Positions 16,740 to 30,179 are shown, counted from the stretch's first letter. The stretch: DNA of 64,000 bases from Methanofollis sp. W23 (GCF_017875325.1 NZ_JAGGMN010000001.1:496001-560000), one strand, 5' to 3'. Made by a program: numbers and translations. Notes: generated by a model not told the origin, from the sequence alone.

Positions 16740-16999
16740 GCGTCATTGCCGCCCCCGCCCTATCCTCGCTCCGGCGGGGTCCGGGGGTGCAACCCCCGGC
16801 GCGAGACGGCAGAAAAATTCTACGAAGTGAGAACGGCCCACCTGATCGATCGACGTGCCTTCCCCTTTATCTTCGCACCGGGGGCTCCGCCCCCGGACCC
16901 CCGGGATGGCGATAGGGCCGGGAAGGCACCGCGACTGATCATGAAGAGAGGCTTGCCGCCCCCGGCGAAGAGAACCATCACGATGATTTTTACAGAGCC
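16740..16999. repeat. Family A-type repeat remnant
   Basis: The block contains a GCCGCCCCC start, a CCTTCCC...GGGAAGGC inverted pair with GGGGGCTCCGCCCCC, and a right end GATTTTTACAGAGCC finishing at 16999. No left terminal motif is clear. It follows the stop of the marker-11-like gene by 120 bases. Confidence 0.6.
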
Positions 17000-17275
17000 A
17001 AATAATAGGCTCATTTCAACATCATGGATTTAATTCAAGATATAGTGACATTAAAAAGGGGCATCTGAACTATACTGTAAAATATATATTATGTTTAGTT
17101 ATAACGCCATTATATGGGCCAAGTACATTATATATCATACCCGTTGGAAATAATCAGTAACTTCAGGATATCCTATTAATCCTCTTAGAGCAGTTATTGC
17201 TAAAGATTTCTAGATCCGCTGATCACATTCTGCTTCACCATATTCCACTGGGAAAAATATCAAGGAGGTGATACC

Positions 17276-17353
17276 ATAATAAAAGAGATTAAAACAGTAA
17301 TTACGATTTTGGCTTTAATAATTCTTGGGATACTTATTATATTATTAATCTAA
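17276..17353 (+). CDS. Possible 25-residue hydrophobic micro-protein with AUA in place of the start codon
   Basis: AAGGAGGTGAT at 17262-17272 is a perfect match to the anti-Shine-Dalgarno end of 16S rRNA. Seven bases after its GGAGG core comes ATA followed by an open frame IKEIKTVITILALIILGI then LIILLI and a TAA. This is a short charged N-terminus and one membrane helix. There is no ATG, GTG or TTG in frame, so it is either initiated at AUA, damaged by one base, or a relic. The surrounding 17030-17345 stretch is far more AT-rich than its neighbours and otherwise holds nothing I recognise. Confidence 0.3.
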   Translation: MIKEIKTVITILALIILGILIILLI

Positions 17354-17932
17354 CTTTTTTCTCCTCCCCCATCGCTTCACCACAAACCCCCCCAACACCC
17401 CAACAAAGGCACCATTCACCACCACCCTGACGATCGGATCGCCAAAGTCGGTGCCGATGAGGTTCGCATGAACAACGATGAGAAAGAGAGCGGCGTACAT
17501 CAGCATATGAAACGGCCGCCATGAATCGGGATAGCGCCTCCTGAGGAGGACGGCCGCTAGGGCGATGGGGATGAGGATGAGGGCCACCCGCCCGCCATAG
17601 GTCCAGAAGAGGGTCCACGAGGCGAAGGAGGGGAGGAGGACCGAGAGGTCGCCGGCCCTGAAGGCGACGAGCGCCGGGTGGAGAATGGCGGCGGCGAGGC
17701 CGATGGTGGCAAAGAGGTGGTGGACGGCGAGGAAGGGGCGGCCGAAGACCGCCCTGATCCCGGCGAGGAAGGGGGTCATCGCCGCCGCGATCGAGAGGGC
17801 GAGGACGCCGTTGAGGGCGACGAGGCGGATGGCGAGCCCGAGCGGAGGGCCACCCTGCATGACGGCCCTGAGGCTGACGACGATGAAGAGGGCGGCGATC
17901 CCGCCGGCAAGGGCGACTCCGGACCATCGCAT
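17345..17932 (-). CDS. Ferric-reductase-like / YedZ-like haem membrane protein
   Basis: The 195-residue integral membrane protein has about five to six helices. Histidine pairs lie in HHLFATIGLAAAILHP and in WRPFHMLMYAALFLIVVHAN, the pattern of the ferric-reductase-like transmembrane domain (PF01794) that binds b-type haem. It could carry electrons across the membrane; its partner is unknown. The start is ATG 17932, preceded by GAGGGGTGA. GTG 17941 would add three residues. It follows the DNA-glycosylase gene by 30 bases and is the third gene of the tex operon. Confidence 0.72.
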   Translation of the reverse strand: MRWSGVALAGGIAALFIVVSLRAVMQGGPPLGLAIRLVALNGVLALSIAAAMTPFLAGIRAVFGRPFLAVHHLFATIGLAAAILHPALVAFRAGDLSVLLPSFASWTLFWTYGGRVALILIPIALAAVLLRRRYPDSWRPFHMLMYAALFLIVVHANLIGTDFGDPIVRVVVNGAFVGVLGGFVVKRWGRRKKLD

Positions 17933-17962
17933 GGCGCTCACCCCTCGTGGGCCGGGTCAGAC

Positions 17963-18460
17963 TTAAACTTTCTCGCCGGTCCGCGCCACCGCCTGCCAGG
18001 CCTCGATCTTCTCCTCCAGGGTGAGGCGGGCGTTCGCCGGACTGGTCGATGGGAGGGCGAGCACCCGCACACCGGGGCGCTCCAGGACCGCGGGGTGGAC
18101 ACGCCGCAGCCAGTGTTCCGCCGCCCGGCCGTTGAGGGCGACGATGCAGACGGTCGGGTGGCGGTCGAGGAAGCCGGGGATGTCGTTTGCCGCCACCTCT
18201 CTGATCGAGGCGTCGCTGCTCCCGTCCCGCGTGCACGCCCCGACGACGTCCCAGAGCGCGACGCCGGCCGCCTTCAGTCCTTCCAGCCGTTCGGCATAGG
18301 GGCGGTCGGCCGGCACCCCGAAGAGCGCCTCCATCACCCGCCAGAACCCGTTGCGCGGGTTGCCGTAATACTCGCGAACGCGCAGCGAGAAGACGCTCGG
18401 GAAACTCCCGAGCACCAGAATGACCGGCGCCGGCCCGACGACCGGCGGGAGACCGCTCAT
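17963..18460 (-). CDS. DNA-deoxyinosine glycosylase (UDG superfamily, family 6)
   Basis: The 165-residue protein has the UDG fold motifs in the form known from hypoxanthine-DNA glycosylases of methanogens: GSFPSVFS near the N-terminus, then YYGNPRNGFWRVMEALFG, VALWDVVGAC, the central VALNGRAAEHW, and LPSTSPANA near the end, the DNA-intercalation region. It removes deaminated adenine (hypoxanthine) from DNA. Its ATG overlaps the tex stop by four bases (18457-18460), so it is co-translated with tex. Confidence 0.85.
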   Translation of the reverse strand: MSGLPPVVGPAPVILVLGSFPSVFSLRVREYYGNPRNGFWRVMEALFGVPADRPYAERLEGLKAAGVALWDVVGACTRDGSSDASIREVAANDIPGFLDRHPTVCIVALNGRAAEHWLRRVHPAVLERPGVRVLALPSTSPANARLTLEEKIEAWQAVARTGEKV

Positions 18461-20604
18461 CCTCGCCGACTCTCCCGCATCGAGAGGGCGATCCGCCGGC
18501 GGGTCAGGTCCACCGAGAGGACGGTGACCGCGACGCGGTCGTGCACCCCGACGACGTCGAGGGGCCGGGCGACATAGGCGTCGGCGAGTTCGCTCACGTG
18601 GACCAGGCCGTCGGTCCCGACCCCGATGTCCACGAAGGCCCCGAAGGCCGTCACGTTGGTCACAGTGCCCTGGAGGGCCATGCCGGGTGCGAGGTCGTCG
18701 ATGGAGGCCGGGGCACCCTCGTAGGCGCTCAGGTCAAAGGGCGGTCGCGGGTCGCGGCCAGGCGCGGCGAGTTCGGCGCAGATGTCTTGCACTGTCGGGA
18801 GGCCGACGGCGCCGTGCACATAGCGTTCCGGTTCAACCTGCCCGAGGAGGGCCGGGTTGCCGACGAGGTCGCCGACCCCGACCCTGAGGTCGTCTGCCAT
18901 CGCCCTGACGGCCGGAGCGTGCATCGGGTGGACGGCGGTGGCGTCCAGTGGGTCGGCGCCGCCGACGACCCTGAGAAACCCGGCCGCCTGCTCGAAGGTC
19001 TTTGGCCCGATGCCGGGCACTTCGAGGAGGGACTGCCGTGAACCGAAGGGCCCGTGCTCCTCCCTGAAACCGACGATCCGTCCGGCCTGCCTGGACCCGA
19101 TCCCGGAGACCCTCGCGAGGAGGGGGGCGCTCGCCGTGTTCACCTCCACGCCGACGGCATTAACGGCGCTGACCACCGTGTCGTCGAGGGCCGCGGCCAG
19201 GAGTCGGCCGTCCACATCGTGCTGGTACTGCCCGACGCCCAGGGCCTGCGGGTCGATCTTCACCAGTTCGGCGAGCGGGTCCTGGAGACGCCGGCCGATG
19301 GAGACTGCGCTCCTGAGGGTGAGGTCGAGGTCGGGAAACTCCCGGCGGGCCTCGGCCGAGGCCGAGTAGACCGAGGCCCCGCACTCGCTCACCGTGACCA
19401 CTGGCACCTCCAGGCCGAGGGTCTGGAGGAAGGCCCGCGCCTCCCGGCCGCCGTGGCCGTTCCCGACGGCGACCACCTCGACGCCGTACCGCCGGCAGAG
19501 GTCGGCGAGCACCGCCCCGGACTTCTCCTCCTGCCGGTGCGGGGGGAGCGGGCGGACGACCGTGGCGTGGAGGAGCTTTCCCTGGCGGTCCAGGCAGGCG
19601 ACCTTGCACCCGGCCGCGAAGCCCGGATCGACGGCGAGCACGATCTTTCTCCCGAGCGGGGGCGCGAGGAGGAGGCGTCTGAGGTTGGCGGCAAAGACCT
19701 GCACCGCCTCCTCGTCGGCCCGCGCTTTTGCGGCCGCGAGGCTCTCGCGCTCCATCGCCGGGGCAAGGAGGCGGCGGTACCCGTCCTGCACCGCCGCGGC
19801 CACCACCTCTCCCGCCTGCCCGCGGCCCCGCTTCCCTATCAGGCCGAGCGCCCGTCTCTCAGGCGGGGCGACGGTGAGCGAGAGCAGCCCTTCCCGCGCC
19901 CCGCGCAGCACCGCATGGACACGGTGGCCTGGCATCGCCCCGAGCCGCCCGGTATATCCTGCATAGTCGGCGTACGGGGTGGCGGCGAGATCCTTCCCGC
20001 GGGCCGCCCGCACCGTGAGCACCCCCGCCTCCATGAAGAGCCGACGCATCGACGCCCTGACGGCGGCGTCCTCCGAGACGGTGGCGGCGATGATGTCGCT
20101 CGCGCCGGCAAGCGCCGCTGCGGCGTCGGCCGGACCGTCGGGCCTGACATACCTCTGCGCCGCGGCGAGCGGATCGGCGCACTCGCCCCCGAGCAGGGTT
20201 GCGGCCAGGGGGGCAAGCCCCAGTTCACGCGCCGCCGAGGCGCGGGTCCGGCGTCCGGGCCTGAACGGAAGATAGAGATCTTCGAGGACGGCCAGACTCT
20301 CCGCCCCCATCACCCGCACCGTCAGGTCAGGGGTGAGCACGCCCTGCTCCCGAAGGGACGCGAGCACCGTCTCCCTCCGGTCTTCGAGCCGCTCCATCGC
20401 CGCAAGACGGTCCCTGACCGCCGCGACGGCCACCTCGTCCAGGCAGCCGGTCGCCTCCTTCCGGTACCTCGCGATGAAGGGGACCGTCGCACCGCCCGCG
20501 AGGAGCGCCGCCGTCCCTGCCACCTGCTCCTCTCTCACCCCGAGGGCCGCCGCAATCCCGGCGGCGAACCGGCATGCACGTTCCCTGGTCGTTCGTGTCT
20601 CCAT
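18457..20604 (-). CDS. tex: Tex-family RNA-binding protein with C-terminal S1 domain
   Basis: The 715-residue protein has the full Tex layout. An N-terminal helical part contains VPFIARYRKEATGCLDE. A YqgF/RNase H-like core begins LAVDPGFAAGCKVACLD. Helix-hairpin-helix motifs follow (VNTASAPLLARVSGIG, LLEVPGIGPKTFEQAAGFLR), and a C-terminal S1 domain contains VTNVTAFGAFVDIGVGTDGL. Tex is a bacterial-type nucleic-acid-binding factor of uncertain transcription role, so it was probably acquired by transfer. The start is ATG 20604 (METRTTRE); the longer frame to 20667 has no family support. Confidence 0.92.
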   Translation of the reverse strand: METRTTRERACRFAAGIAAALGVREEQVAGTAALLAGGATVPFIARYRKEATGCLDEVAVAAVRDRLAAMERLEDRRETVLASLREQGVLTPDLTVRVMGAESLAVLEDLYLPFRPGRRTRASAARELGLAPLAATLLGGECADPLAAAQRYVRPDGPADAAAALAGASDIIAATVSEDAAVRASMRRLFMEAGVLTVRAARGKDLAATPYADYAGYTGRLGAMPGHRVHAVLRGAREGLLSLTVAPPERRALGLIGKRGRGQAGEVVAAAVQDGYRRLLAPAMERESLAAAKARADEEAVQVFAANLRRLLLAPPLGRKIVLAVDPGFAAGCKVACLDRQGKLLHATVVRPLPPHRQEEKSGAVLADLCRRYGVEVVAVGNGHGGREARAFLQTLGLEVPVVTVSECGASVYSASAEARREFPDLDLTLRSAVSIGRRLQDPLAELVKIDPQALGVGQYQHDVDGRLLAAALDDTVVSAVNAVGVEVNTASAPLLARVSGIGSRQAGRIVGFREEHGPFGSRQSLLEVPGIGPKTFEQAAGFLRVVGGADPLDATAVHPMHAPAVRAMADDLRVGVGDLVGNPALLGQVEPERYVHGAVGLPTVQDICAELAAPGRDPRPPFDLSAYEGAPASIDDLAPGMALQGTVTNVTAFGAFVDIGVGTDGLVHVSELADAYVARPLDVVGVHDRVAVTVLSVDLTRRRIALSMRESRRG

Positions 20605-20689
20605 CTTCTCAACTCTTGGACCCTCCGGGCATAAAGGCACCTCGGGAGCATGCGACCGTGAATTCAATCTGTGGAAAAAATCCTCAAGT

Positions 20690-21020
20690 GATGTGCCTTC
20701 CCTTCACTCGGGTCGGGGGCTCTGCCCCCAGAACCCCCCGGATGGCGATAGGGGCAGGAAGGCACCATCAATGACCATGGAGAGGGAGGAGCGTGCCGTC
20801 CCCCACCCTATCTTTGTCGTGGGGGGTCCGGGGGGTGCAACCCCCCGGTGTGAGATGACAGAACAGATCCGATGACGAGGGGACGGCATGTTCTTGATCG
20901 TGACGCCTTCCCTCGTTGTTTCGCCGGGGGCTCTGCCCCCGGAACCCCCGGGATGAAGATAGGGTCGGGAAGGCAGAGAGAGATGGACACGAAGAGGATG
21001 GTGCCGCCCCCCGGTGCAAG
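20690..21020. repeat. Family A-type repeat cores (three tandem hairpin units)
   Basis: Between tex and uvrA lie three successive copies of the core unit: CCTTCCC with GGGGGCTCTGCCCCC (20697-20762), a second in the opposite sense with GGGGGGTCCGGGGGGTGC (20795-20900), and a third with GGGGGCTCTGCCCCC (20908-20977). GAAGGCA joins appear between them. No clear GGCTCTGTAGAA end is preserved. The remainder to 21157 is leader sequence for uvrA. Confidence 0.6.
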
Positions 21021-21157
21021 ATGACGGTAAAGATTCGACGATGGGGGCGGCCTGTCTGAATGTAGATGTCTACCCCACCCAAACGCCTCCCCACCCGTTC
21101 ACTTTCACTGCCCGCGCCCACCCTTCTATTAGGGTCAGGGACAAGACGATCCTGAAG

Positions 21158-23967
<2,810 letters not shown>

Positions 23968-23971
<4 letters not shown>

Positions 23972-25518
23972 TCGACCTCGCCCTCGTCCCCGAAGAGCCC
24001 GGGTGCTACCTGTACCGCGACGCCGACGGGACGGTGATCTATGTCGGCAAGGCGAAGCACCTGAAGCGACGGGTCTCGAGTTATTTCCAGAAGCACGACC
24101 ACGACGCGAAGACGCAGAAACTTGTCGGGCAGATCGCCTCGGCCGAGTTCATCGTCACCGGGACCGAGGTTGAGGCGCTGATCCTGGAGAACACGCTCAT
24201 CAAGCGGCACCAGCCGAAGTACAACATCGACCTCAAGGACGCCCGGCGGTACGCCTACATCTATCTCAGTGCGGAACCGTTCCCGCGGATCGCGATCGCA
24301 CGGGAGGTCGGGGACGACGGCGAGTACTTCGGGCCCTTCGTCTCGGCGAAGGAACGGGACGAGGTGCTCGACGTGGTGAAGAGGGCCTTCGGTCTCCGCT
24401 CGTGCCGGCGCCTCCCGAAGCGCCCCTGTCTTCGCCGCCACCTCGGCACCTGTGCGGCCCCGTGCACCGGGACGGTGACGGAGGAGGAGTACGCCGCACG
24501 GGTGGACCGGGCGCGGGGCGTGCTCCGCGGCCGGGGAAAGGATCTCATCGAGGAGATGGAGGCTGAGATGGCCGAACGGTCGGAGCGCCTCGAGTTCGAG
24601 CGGGCCCTCGAACTCCGCGACGAGATCGAGGCGGTGCGGCACCTGGCCGAACGGCAGCGGATGGAGCGGCGGACCGACCACGACGAGGACATCATCGCCT
24701 ACCAGGAGCAGGACGGCACCCTCTTCCTCCTCCTCTTCCATGTCGAGAAGGGCACCCTCACCGGAAAACAGGAGTATGTCTTCGAGTCCTCGGACGACGC
24801 CGTCGAGGAGTTCCTGGTGCAGTACTACGGCGAGCACGCCCCGCCGAAGGAGGTGGTCCTCCCGACCGGGGTCGGCGAACCGGTCGCGGAGTATCTTGCC
24901 GACCGCCGGGGCGGGAAGGTGCGGGTGACGGTCCCGCAGCGGGGCGACAAGAGACGGCTCCTCGACCTCGCGGGCAAGAACCTTGACCTCACCTTCTTCG
25001 CCGACCGGATGAAGGTCGAGGCCCTGCGGGAAGACCTCCGTCTCCCCGACCTCCCGAATGTCATCGAGTGTTTCGACATCTCCCACCTCGCCGGCACGGC
25101 GATGGTCGGGTCGATGGTGCAGTTCAGGGGCGGGCGGCCGGACAAACGGAACTACCGGCGGTTTAAGATCAGGACGGTCGAGGGGATCGACGACGTCGCG
25201 GCGATCGCCGAGGTGGTCGGCCGCCGCTACGCCCGTCTCCTCAGGGAGGGAAAGCCGATGCCGGACCTGGTGATCGTCGACGGCGGCAAGGGGCAGTTGA
25301 AGGCGGCGACCGACGCGATCGCCGCCCTCGGCCTGCACCTCCCGATCATCTCGATCGCCAAGCGTGAGGAGGAGATCTATGTGCCAGGGTTCCCGTTCCC
25401 GGTCCCGATCGAACCCGACGCCCGCTCCTCCCTCTTTGTCCAGGAGATCAGGGACGAGGCACACAGGTTTGCGATCACCTACAACCGCCTGCTGCGGAGG
25501 AAGGCGATGAGAGGATGA
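23968..25518 (+). CDS. uvrC: Excinuclease ABC subunit C
   Basis: UvrC is the dual-incision nuclease of UvrABC. This 516-residue copy has the GIY-YIG domain at the N-terminus ([20 protein letters not shown]), a UVR motif ([19 protein letters not shown]), and the C-terminal RNase H-like nuclease domain ([31 protein letters not shown]). At 516 residues it is shorter than most bacterial UvrC and appears to lack the tandem helix-hairpin-helix tail. It starts in an ATGA overlap with uvrA and is followed after four bases by uvrB, so it lies in the middle of a three-gene operon. Confidence 0.95.
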
Positions 25519-25522
25519 GAGG

Positions 25523-27463
25523 ATGACTGAATTTGAATTGGATGCGGCATTTGTCCCGAAAGGATCGCAACCACAAGCGATCCGGGAACTGACCGAAGGG
25601 ATCGAGGCGGGCGAGCGGTTCCAGACCCTGCTTGGTGTCACCGGGTCAGGGAAGACCTTCACGGTCGCCAACGTCATCGAGGCGGTCCAGCGCCCGACCC
25701 TGGTGATCGCCCACAACAAGACCCTGGCGGCCCAACTCTACCACGAGTTCTCGGGATTTTTCCCGGAGAACAGGGTGGAGTACTTTGTCTCGTACTACGA
25801 CTACTACCAGCCCGAGTCGTACCTCCCGGCAAAGGACCAGTATATCGAGAAAGATGCCTCCATCAACCCCAAGATAGAGCAGATGCGTCTGGCGGCCACG
25901 GCCTCGGTGCTCTCGCGGCCAGACACCATCATCGTCGCCTCGGTCTCCTGCATCTACGGCCTTGGCAACCCGGCGAACTTCAAGGGGCTTGGGTTTGAAC
26001 TGAAACGCGGCGACCGGGTGCGGCGGGCCGATCTGCTGGAGCATCTGGTCGAGATCCAGTACGAGCGCAACGATCTCGACCTCGCCCCCGGACGGTTCAG
26101 AGCGAAGGGCGACACCATCGACCTGGTCCCGGCGTACTTCAACGACATCATCAGGATCGAACTCTTCGGCGACGAGGTGGACCGGATCTCGGAGATCGAT
26201 CCAATCACCGGGAGGAAGAAGGAGACGATGGAGTACTTCTATCTCTACCCGGCCCGCCACTTCGTCGCCACCGAGGAGGAGCGGGAACGGGCGGTCGTCT
26301 CCATCAGGCAGGAACTCGACGAGGTGCTCCCGACCCTCGACCTCCTCGAAGCCCACCGGCTCAAACAGCGGACCCTCTTTGACCTCGAGATGATCGAGGA
26401 GACCGGGACCTGCAAGGGGATCGAGAACTATTCCCGCCACTTCGACGGGCGCACGTCCGGCGAGAAGCCATACTGTCTTCTCGACTATTTCCCTGACGAC
26501 TTTCTGATGGTCGTCGACGAGAGTCACCAGACCCTCCCGCAGGTGCGCGGGATGTACCGCGGCGACCGTTCCCGCAAGGAGACCCTGGTGAACTACGGCT
26601 TCCGCCTCCCCTCGGCCTTCGACAACCGCCCCCTCACCTTCGACGAGTTCGAGGGCTACATGAAGAACGTCATCTGCGTCTCGGCGACGCCGGGGGCGTA
26701 CGAACTGAAGCACTCGGCCGGGGTGGTGGAGCAGATCATCAGGCCGACCGGGCTCGTGGACCCGGCGGTGGAGGTGCGCCCGGTCGAGGGACAGGTCGAG
26801 GACGTGATGAAAGAGATCAAGCGGACGATCGACCGCGGCGACCGGGTGCTGGTCACCACGCTCACCAAGCGGCTTGCCGAGGAACTGACCGACTTCCTCG
26901 CCGAGCAGGGGATCAAGACGAGGTATCTCCACTCAGAGATCAACGCCCTCGAACGCACCGAGATCATCCGCCGCCTCCGCCTCGGCACCTTCGACGTCCT
27001 GGTCGGGATCAACCTGCTGCGCGAAGGGCTCGACATCCCTGAGGTCGGGTTTGTCGGGATCCTGGACGCCGACAAGGAAGGGTTCCTCCGCGACGCCCGC
27101 AGTCTCATCCAGACCATCGGCCGGGCGGCACGCAATGTCAACGCCCGCGTGATTCTCTACGCCGACCACGAGACCGACTCGATCCGCACCGTCCTCGCCG
27201 AGACCGGACGCCGGCGTCAGATCCAGATCGCCTACAACCAGGCGCACGGGATCGTCCCGCAGACGATCACCAAACCGGTCCCGGCAAAGGAGGTGGACCT
27301 CACCGACACGAAGCATGTCCCGAAGGCCGAGATCCCCAACCTCATCATCGAGATGGAGGCGCAGATGTACGAGGCCGCCGAGCGCCTCGACTTCGAGCGG
27401 GCGATCTTTTTGCGTGACCAGGTGAGGGAGTTGAAGGAGAAGAGCGGGTCTTCAGGGATCTGA
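25523..27463 (+). CDS. uvrB: Excinuclease ABC subunit B
   Basis: UvrB is the helicase-like damage-verification subunit. In this 646-residue protein Walker A is [14 protein letters not shown], the beta-hairpin region is [12 protein letters not shown], motif II is DESHQTLPQ, motifs V-VI are [14 protein letters not shown] and QTIGRAARN, and a C-terminal UVR motif ([18 protein letters not shown]) contacts UvrC. It completes the uvrA-uvrC-uvrB operon. Mesophilic methanogens are known to have gained this system from bacteria. Confidence 0.97.
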   Translation: MTEFELDAAFVPKGSQPQAIRELTEGIEAGERFQTLLGVTGSGKTFTVANVIEAVQRPTLVIAHNKTLAAQLYHEFSGFFPENRVEYFVSYYDYYQPESYLPAKDQYIEKDASINPKIEQMRLAATASVLSRPDTIIVASVSCIYGLGNPANFKGLGFELKRGDRVRRADLLEHLVEIQYERNDLDLAPGRFRAKGDTIDLVPAYFNDIIRIELFGDEVDRISEIDPITGRKKETMEYFYLYPARHFVATEEERERAVVSIRQELDEVLPTLDLLEAHRLKQRTLFDLEMIEETGTCKGIENYSRHFDGRTSGEKPYCLLDYFPDDFLMVVDESHQTLPQVRGMYRGDRSRKETLVNYGFRLPSAFDNRPLTFDEFEGYMKNVICVSATPGAYELKHSAGVVEQIIRPTGLVDPAVEVRPVEGQVEDVMKEIKRTIDRGDRVLVTTLTKRLAEELTDFLAEQGIKTRYLHSEINALERTEIIRRLRLGTFDVLVGINLLREGLDIPEVGFVGILDADKEGFLRDARSLIQTIGRAARNVNARVILYADHETDSIRTVLAETGRRRQIQIAYNQAHGIVPQTITKPVPAKEVDLTDTKHVPKAEIPNLIIEMEAQMYEAAERLDFERAIFLRDQVRELKEKSGSSGI

Positions 27464-27539
27464 TTTTTTTTCTGGCGGGTTTTTCTGGTCTCGAATAGGG
27501 GGGAATGTCTGGATTTTTTGGCCTTACGCTGTCCCTCTC

Positions 27540-28130
27540 CTCATCCTTCGACCTTGTGCTTTCCCATGGACTCTCGCCGGGGGCGCTGCCCCCGGCGCAA
27601 TTGATAGGGAAAGCACGTCGATCAGAACGGCCGCCCCCTCCTGGAGAATCTTCACTTCCGTCTCGCGCCGGGGGGTCACCACTCGATAATCAAAGATTTT
27701 CTCGACTCCCTCCGGTCGTCCCCCCGGAACCCCCCCCACGACGAGGAGAGGTGGGGGCGGCGAGTGAACACGGTCTCCTCCGACTCTCTAGTCTTGGAGC
27801 ATATCTCAAAACTCCCTGTGGCTTGACCATCGCCTTGAACTGAAGGCTTTCCTTCCTGGAGTTCTAAGCCCTATCCTCCACTGGGGGGCGGCACGCCTCC
27901 CGATCCCCCGCTGATGAAGATTCGCGAGGGGTCGCATCCCATCTTCACGATCATCGCGCTGCCTTCCCGACCCAATCGCCATCCCGAGAGCCTGGGGGCA
28001 GAGCCCCCGGCGCGGTGGTGTGGGAAGGCATGAATGCATGCATGGACCCGCAATGAAAAGGGGAGGATTTCCTCACAATATCTACTGCTTTCTTCTGGGT
28101 GGGGGAGGGCCGGAGAGTTTTGGGATGACC
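27540..28130. repeat. Compound repeat block with family B right end
   Basis: After uvrB come core hairpin units (27570-27760) and module C in minus orientation (about 27797-27870, GCATATCTCAAAACTCCCTG then CTTGAACTGAAGG). A family B element follows, with AAGGCATGAATGCATG (28025-28040) and the end GAGAGTTTTGGGATGACCTC (28111-28130). No gene is visible between 27464 and 28151. Confidence 0.65.
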
Positions 28131-28151
28131 TCTATCCGTGATCACGGTTCA

Positions 28152-28532
28152 TTATGACCGTCCCTCCTGTTTGACCGCATGGTGAACTCTCCTCAGACGC
28201 CTGAGTGCACTGACACCATAGGCGACAATCGCCCCGGATATCACAACCCAGGGCATGCAAACGAATGGCACGAATCTGATATCAAGTTCCATGGGATTAC
28301 AGTACCAGTATTCCAGAAAAAAAATCGTGATAAAAAGACCTACCCCAAAAATCGGGATACAAACAAAGGAGAGGATAAACCAGGCATACTCATTCAGCGA
28401 AATTTTCCCTTCTCTTTTCCCTGTGAAAGAGGGAATGAAGAACCAGACAGCAAAGATGGCCATCGCAATCGGGATCAGAGAGACCAGGTCATAGTACATA
28501 GTAATAAAGAGAACACTGGATCTCTCATTCAA
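28152..28532 (-). CDS. Small membrane protein, unknown function
   Basis: The 126-residue product has three strongly hydrophobic segments (LVSLIPIAMAIFAVWFFIP, YAWFILSFVCIPIFGVGLFI, FVPFVCMPWVVISGAIVAYG) and a basic C-terminus (RRLRRVHHAVKQ). I do not recognise a family. The frame begins at TTG 28532 inside the end of the upstream gene (eight-base overlap), which suggests coupling. ATG 28499 (MYYDLVSL) is an alternative start. It probably works with the upstream secreted protein. Confidence 0.55.
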   Translation of the reverse strand: MNERSSVLFITMYYDLVSLIPIAMAIFAVWFFIPSFTGKREGKISLNEYAWFILSFVCIPIFGVGLFITIFFLEYWYCNPMELDIRFVPFVCMPWVVISGAIVAYGVSALRRLRRVHHAVKQEGRS

Positions 28533-29463
28533 CCGCCTTCACATACGCCTGATATGACTCTCCAGACCCGTCATGATAGGCCGTCCCCGAGAAGACCCAG
28601 ACCGGCACGACCGTCTCCTGCTCAATGGTCCTTGGCTCCATCCAGTACCCAAGAGCGATCTCCTCGATTGAGACCCGGGCATCTCCAGGCACCTCCAGGG
28701 GGCGAATGGTCCTTCCCGCCTTCAGGTCCTCATATGCCTCCTCTGCCCGGATGATTTCTACCTCTCCTGCCGCCTCGACCTCACGCCAGCACTTCACCAT
28801 CCCGACGACCTCGCCGCCGTCGCCGATGATCACCGCCATCTCATCGCCATAGACCGGGAGGCCACTGAGTGCCCGCCCATACCTCACGGCAAGAGTCACG
28901 TCATAGACCTCTTCAGGCTCACTACCCCCCGCCTCCCAGACCTCCTGCCGCTGGTCCACTTCGACGGCATTCACCACCGCACCTGGGGACCGCTCTCCTC
29001 GTTCTGTCAGGAAGGCGTCGGCGATCTTTATCGCCTCGTCTCTTGCGGGGAGGGAGGGGCGCTCCTCAACAAGGTCAGGGAACTGTCTGTCAGGGATTTC
29101 ATAGAGGAGCGCCCCTGATGCAGGATACATAGAAAGGCGCATGAGTTCGCCCTTCGAGTCGTCGACCACCCTGACCTCGCCGGTTCTCTGGTTCGCCACC
29201 TCCGCCTTCCCGGTCATCCCGAACACTCCCGCGACCTCTTCCACCGACTCAAGCGTCGCCGCTGACACCGTGGTCCTGTACACGGGGTACGATGTCTCAT
29301 TCGTCTCTGGAAGCGGGGCCGAGAGTGTAAATTCGGTCTCGACGCCTTCCAGCGTTACCGCCAACGGGGTATTCTCCCCGCCGTCCGCGAGAAAGAGAGG
29401 ATAAACGGCCAGTGCGGCGATGAGTGCGAAGACACCGGCGATGATGATGGCGATCTTTTTCAT
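28525..29463 (-). CDS. Membrane-anchored extracellular protein, PepSY/YycH-like
   Basis: The 312-residue protein has an N-terminal anchor (MKKIAIIIAGVFALIAALAV) and a long acidic extracellular domain with beta-rich segments such as ASGALLYEIPDRQFPDL, VTLAVRYGRALSGLPVYGDE and IGDGGEVVGMVKCW. The last resembles the I-x-x-x-G-x-V-V strand ends of PepSY-like proteins such as the product at 1670-2557. Function is unknown. It is co-transcribed with the small membrane protein that overlaps its stop. Confidence 0.6.
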   Translation of the reverse strand: MKKIAIIIAGVFALIAALAVYPLFLADGGENTPLAVTLEGVETEFTLSAPLPETNETSYPVYRTTVSAATLESVEEVAGVFGMTGKAEVANQRTGEVRVVDDSKGELMRLSMYPASGALLYEIPDRQFPDLVEERPSLPARDEAIKIADAFLTERGERSPGAVVNAVEVDQRQEVWEAGGSEPEEVYDVTLAVRYGRALSGLPVYGDEMAVIIGDGGEVVGMVKCWREVEAAGEVEIIRAEEAYEDLKAGRTIRPLEVPGDARVSIEEIALGYWMEPRTIEQETVVPVWVFSGTAYHDGSGESYQAYVKAVE

Positions 29464-29778
29464 GGTTCATTTCCCCTTCGAATTGCGACACTGCACCCCC
29501 CTGGATCTCTCTGTCCGAGGGATGTTCCAGGAGTGCCGGTCCTCCTGAGGCCAGGTCAAACCTTCTTACAGGAACGTCCAGTCCCTTTGGGACAGCAATA
29601 TCAGTGTCGATGGCATGAGATATATCTGTCTCCGAATATATTGGTCGCGCTCCGCCCCCCTGCAACACGATTGGTCGAAGACCGCATGATCTTCATCAGG
29701 AACATCGAGTGTGTCTTCCAATGGTGAGGGAAAGCAATTGAACTGCAGTCACACCAAGAAGAGGTGAGGGTTTCCCAT

Positions 29779-30158
29779 GAGGTCATCCCAAAACTCTCTG
29801 GCCTTCCCCTACGCTCCTGCCCGGGGTGGTACGCCCCCTGGTGGAGGAGAGAATGTAGAATTTCTGGAAGGAAACACTTCTGTTCGAGGGGATGTTCTCT
29901 CCAGGAGAGTTAAGGGATATGTTCCATGGAAATAATCACAAATTCCGGCTATTTAGAAACCTTCTTGACGAATTTCTCTGGCGGGGGGCTGGCCGCCTCC
30001 CCCTATTTCCCCACGCCGGGATAGGCAGGGCGGCCTTTGATGATCTCCCTGCATGGTGTCATGCTCCGAAGGAGGAATATGGATCCCATCACCCTGGAGA
30101 CCTGTGAACAGGCTCATCCCCTATGCGTGAATGGGTTCATGCCGGATTTTTCAGAGCC
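29779..30158. repeat. Mixed repeat block (family B left end, module C, module D right end)
   Basis: The order is GAGGTCATCCCAAAACTCTC (29779-29798), a short hairpin core, and module C in plus orientation (29853-29925, reading FWKETLLFEGMFSPGEL). Next is a LLDEFLWRGAGRLP-type stretch with CTCTGGCGGGGGGCTGGCCGCC, then module D ending CATGCCGGATTTTTCAGAGCC at 30158. The stretch 29464-29778 contains no recognisable gene. Confidence 0.6.
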
Positions 30159-30179
30159 TAACATTCAACAAGTCTGATT

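Noticed and set aside
19054-20634. A 526-codon plus-strand frame opposite tex
   Set aside because: Tex domains are unmistakable on the other strand; this is a GC-driven shadow.
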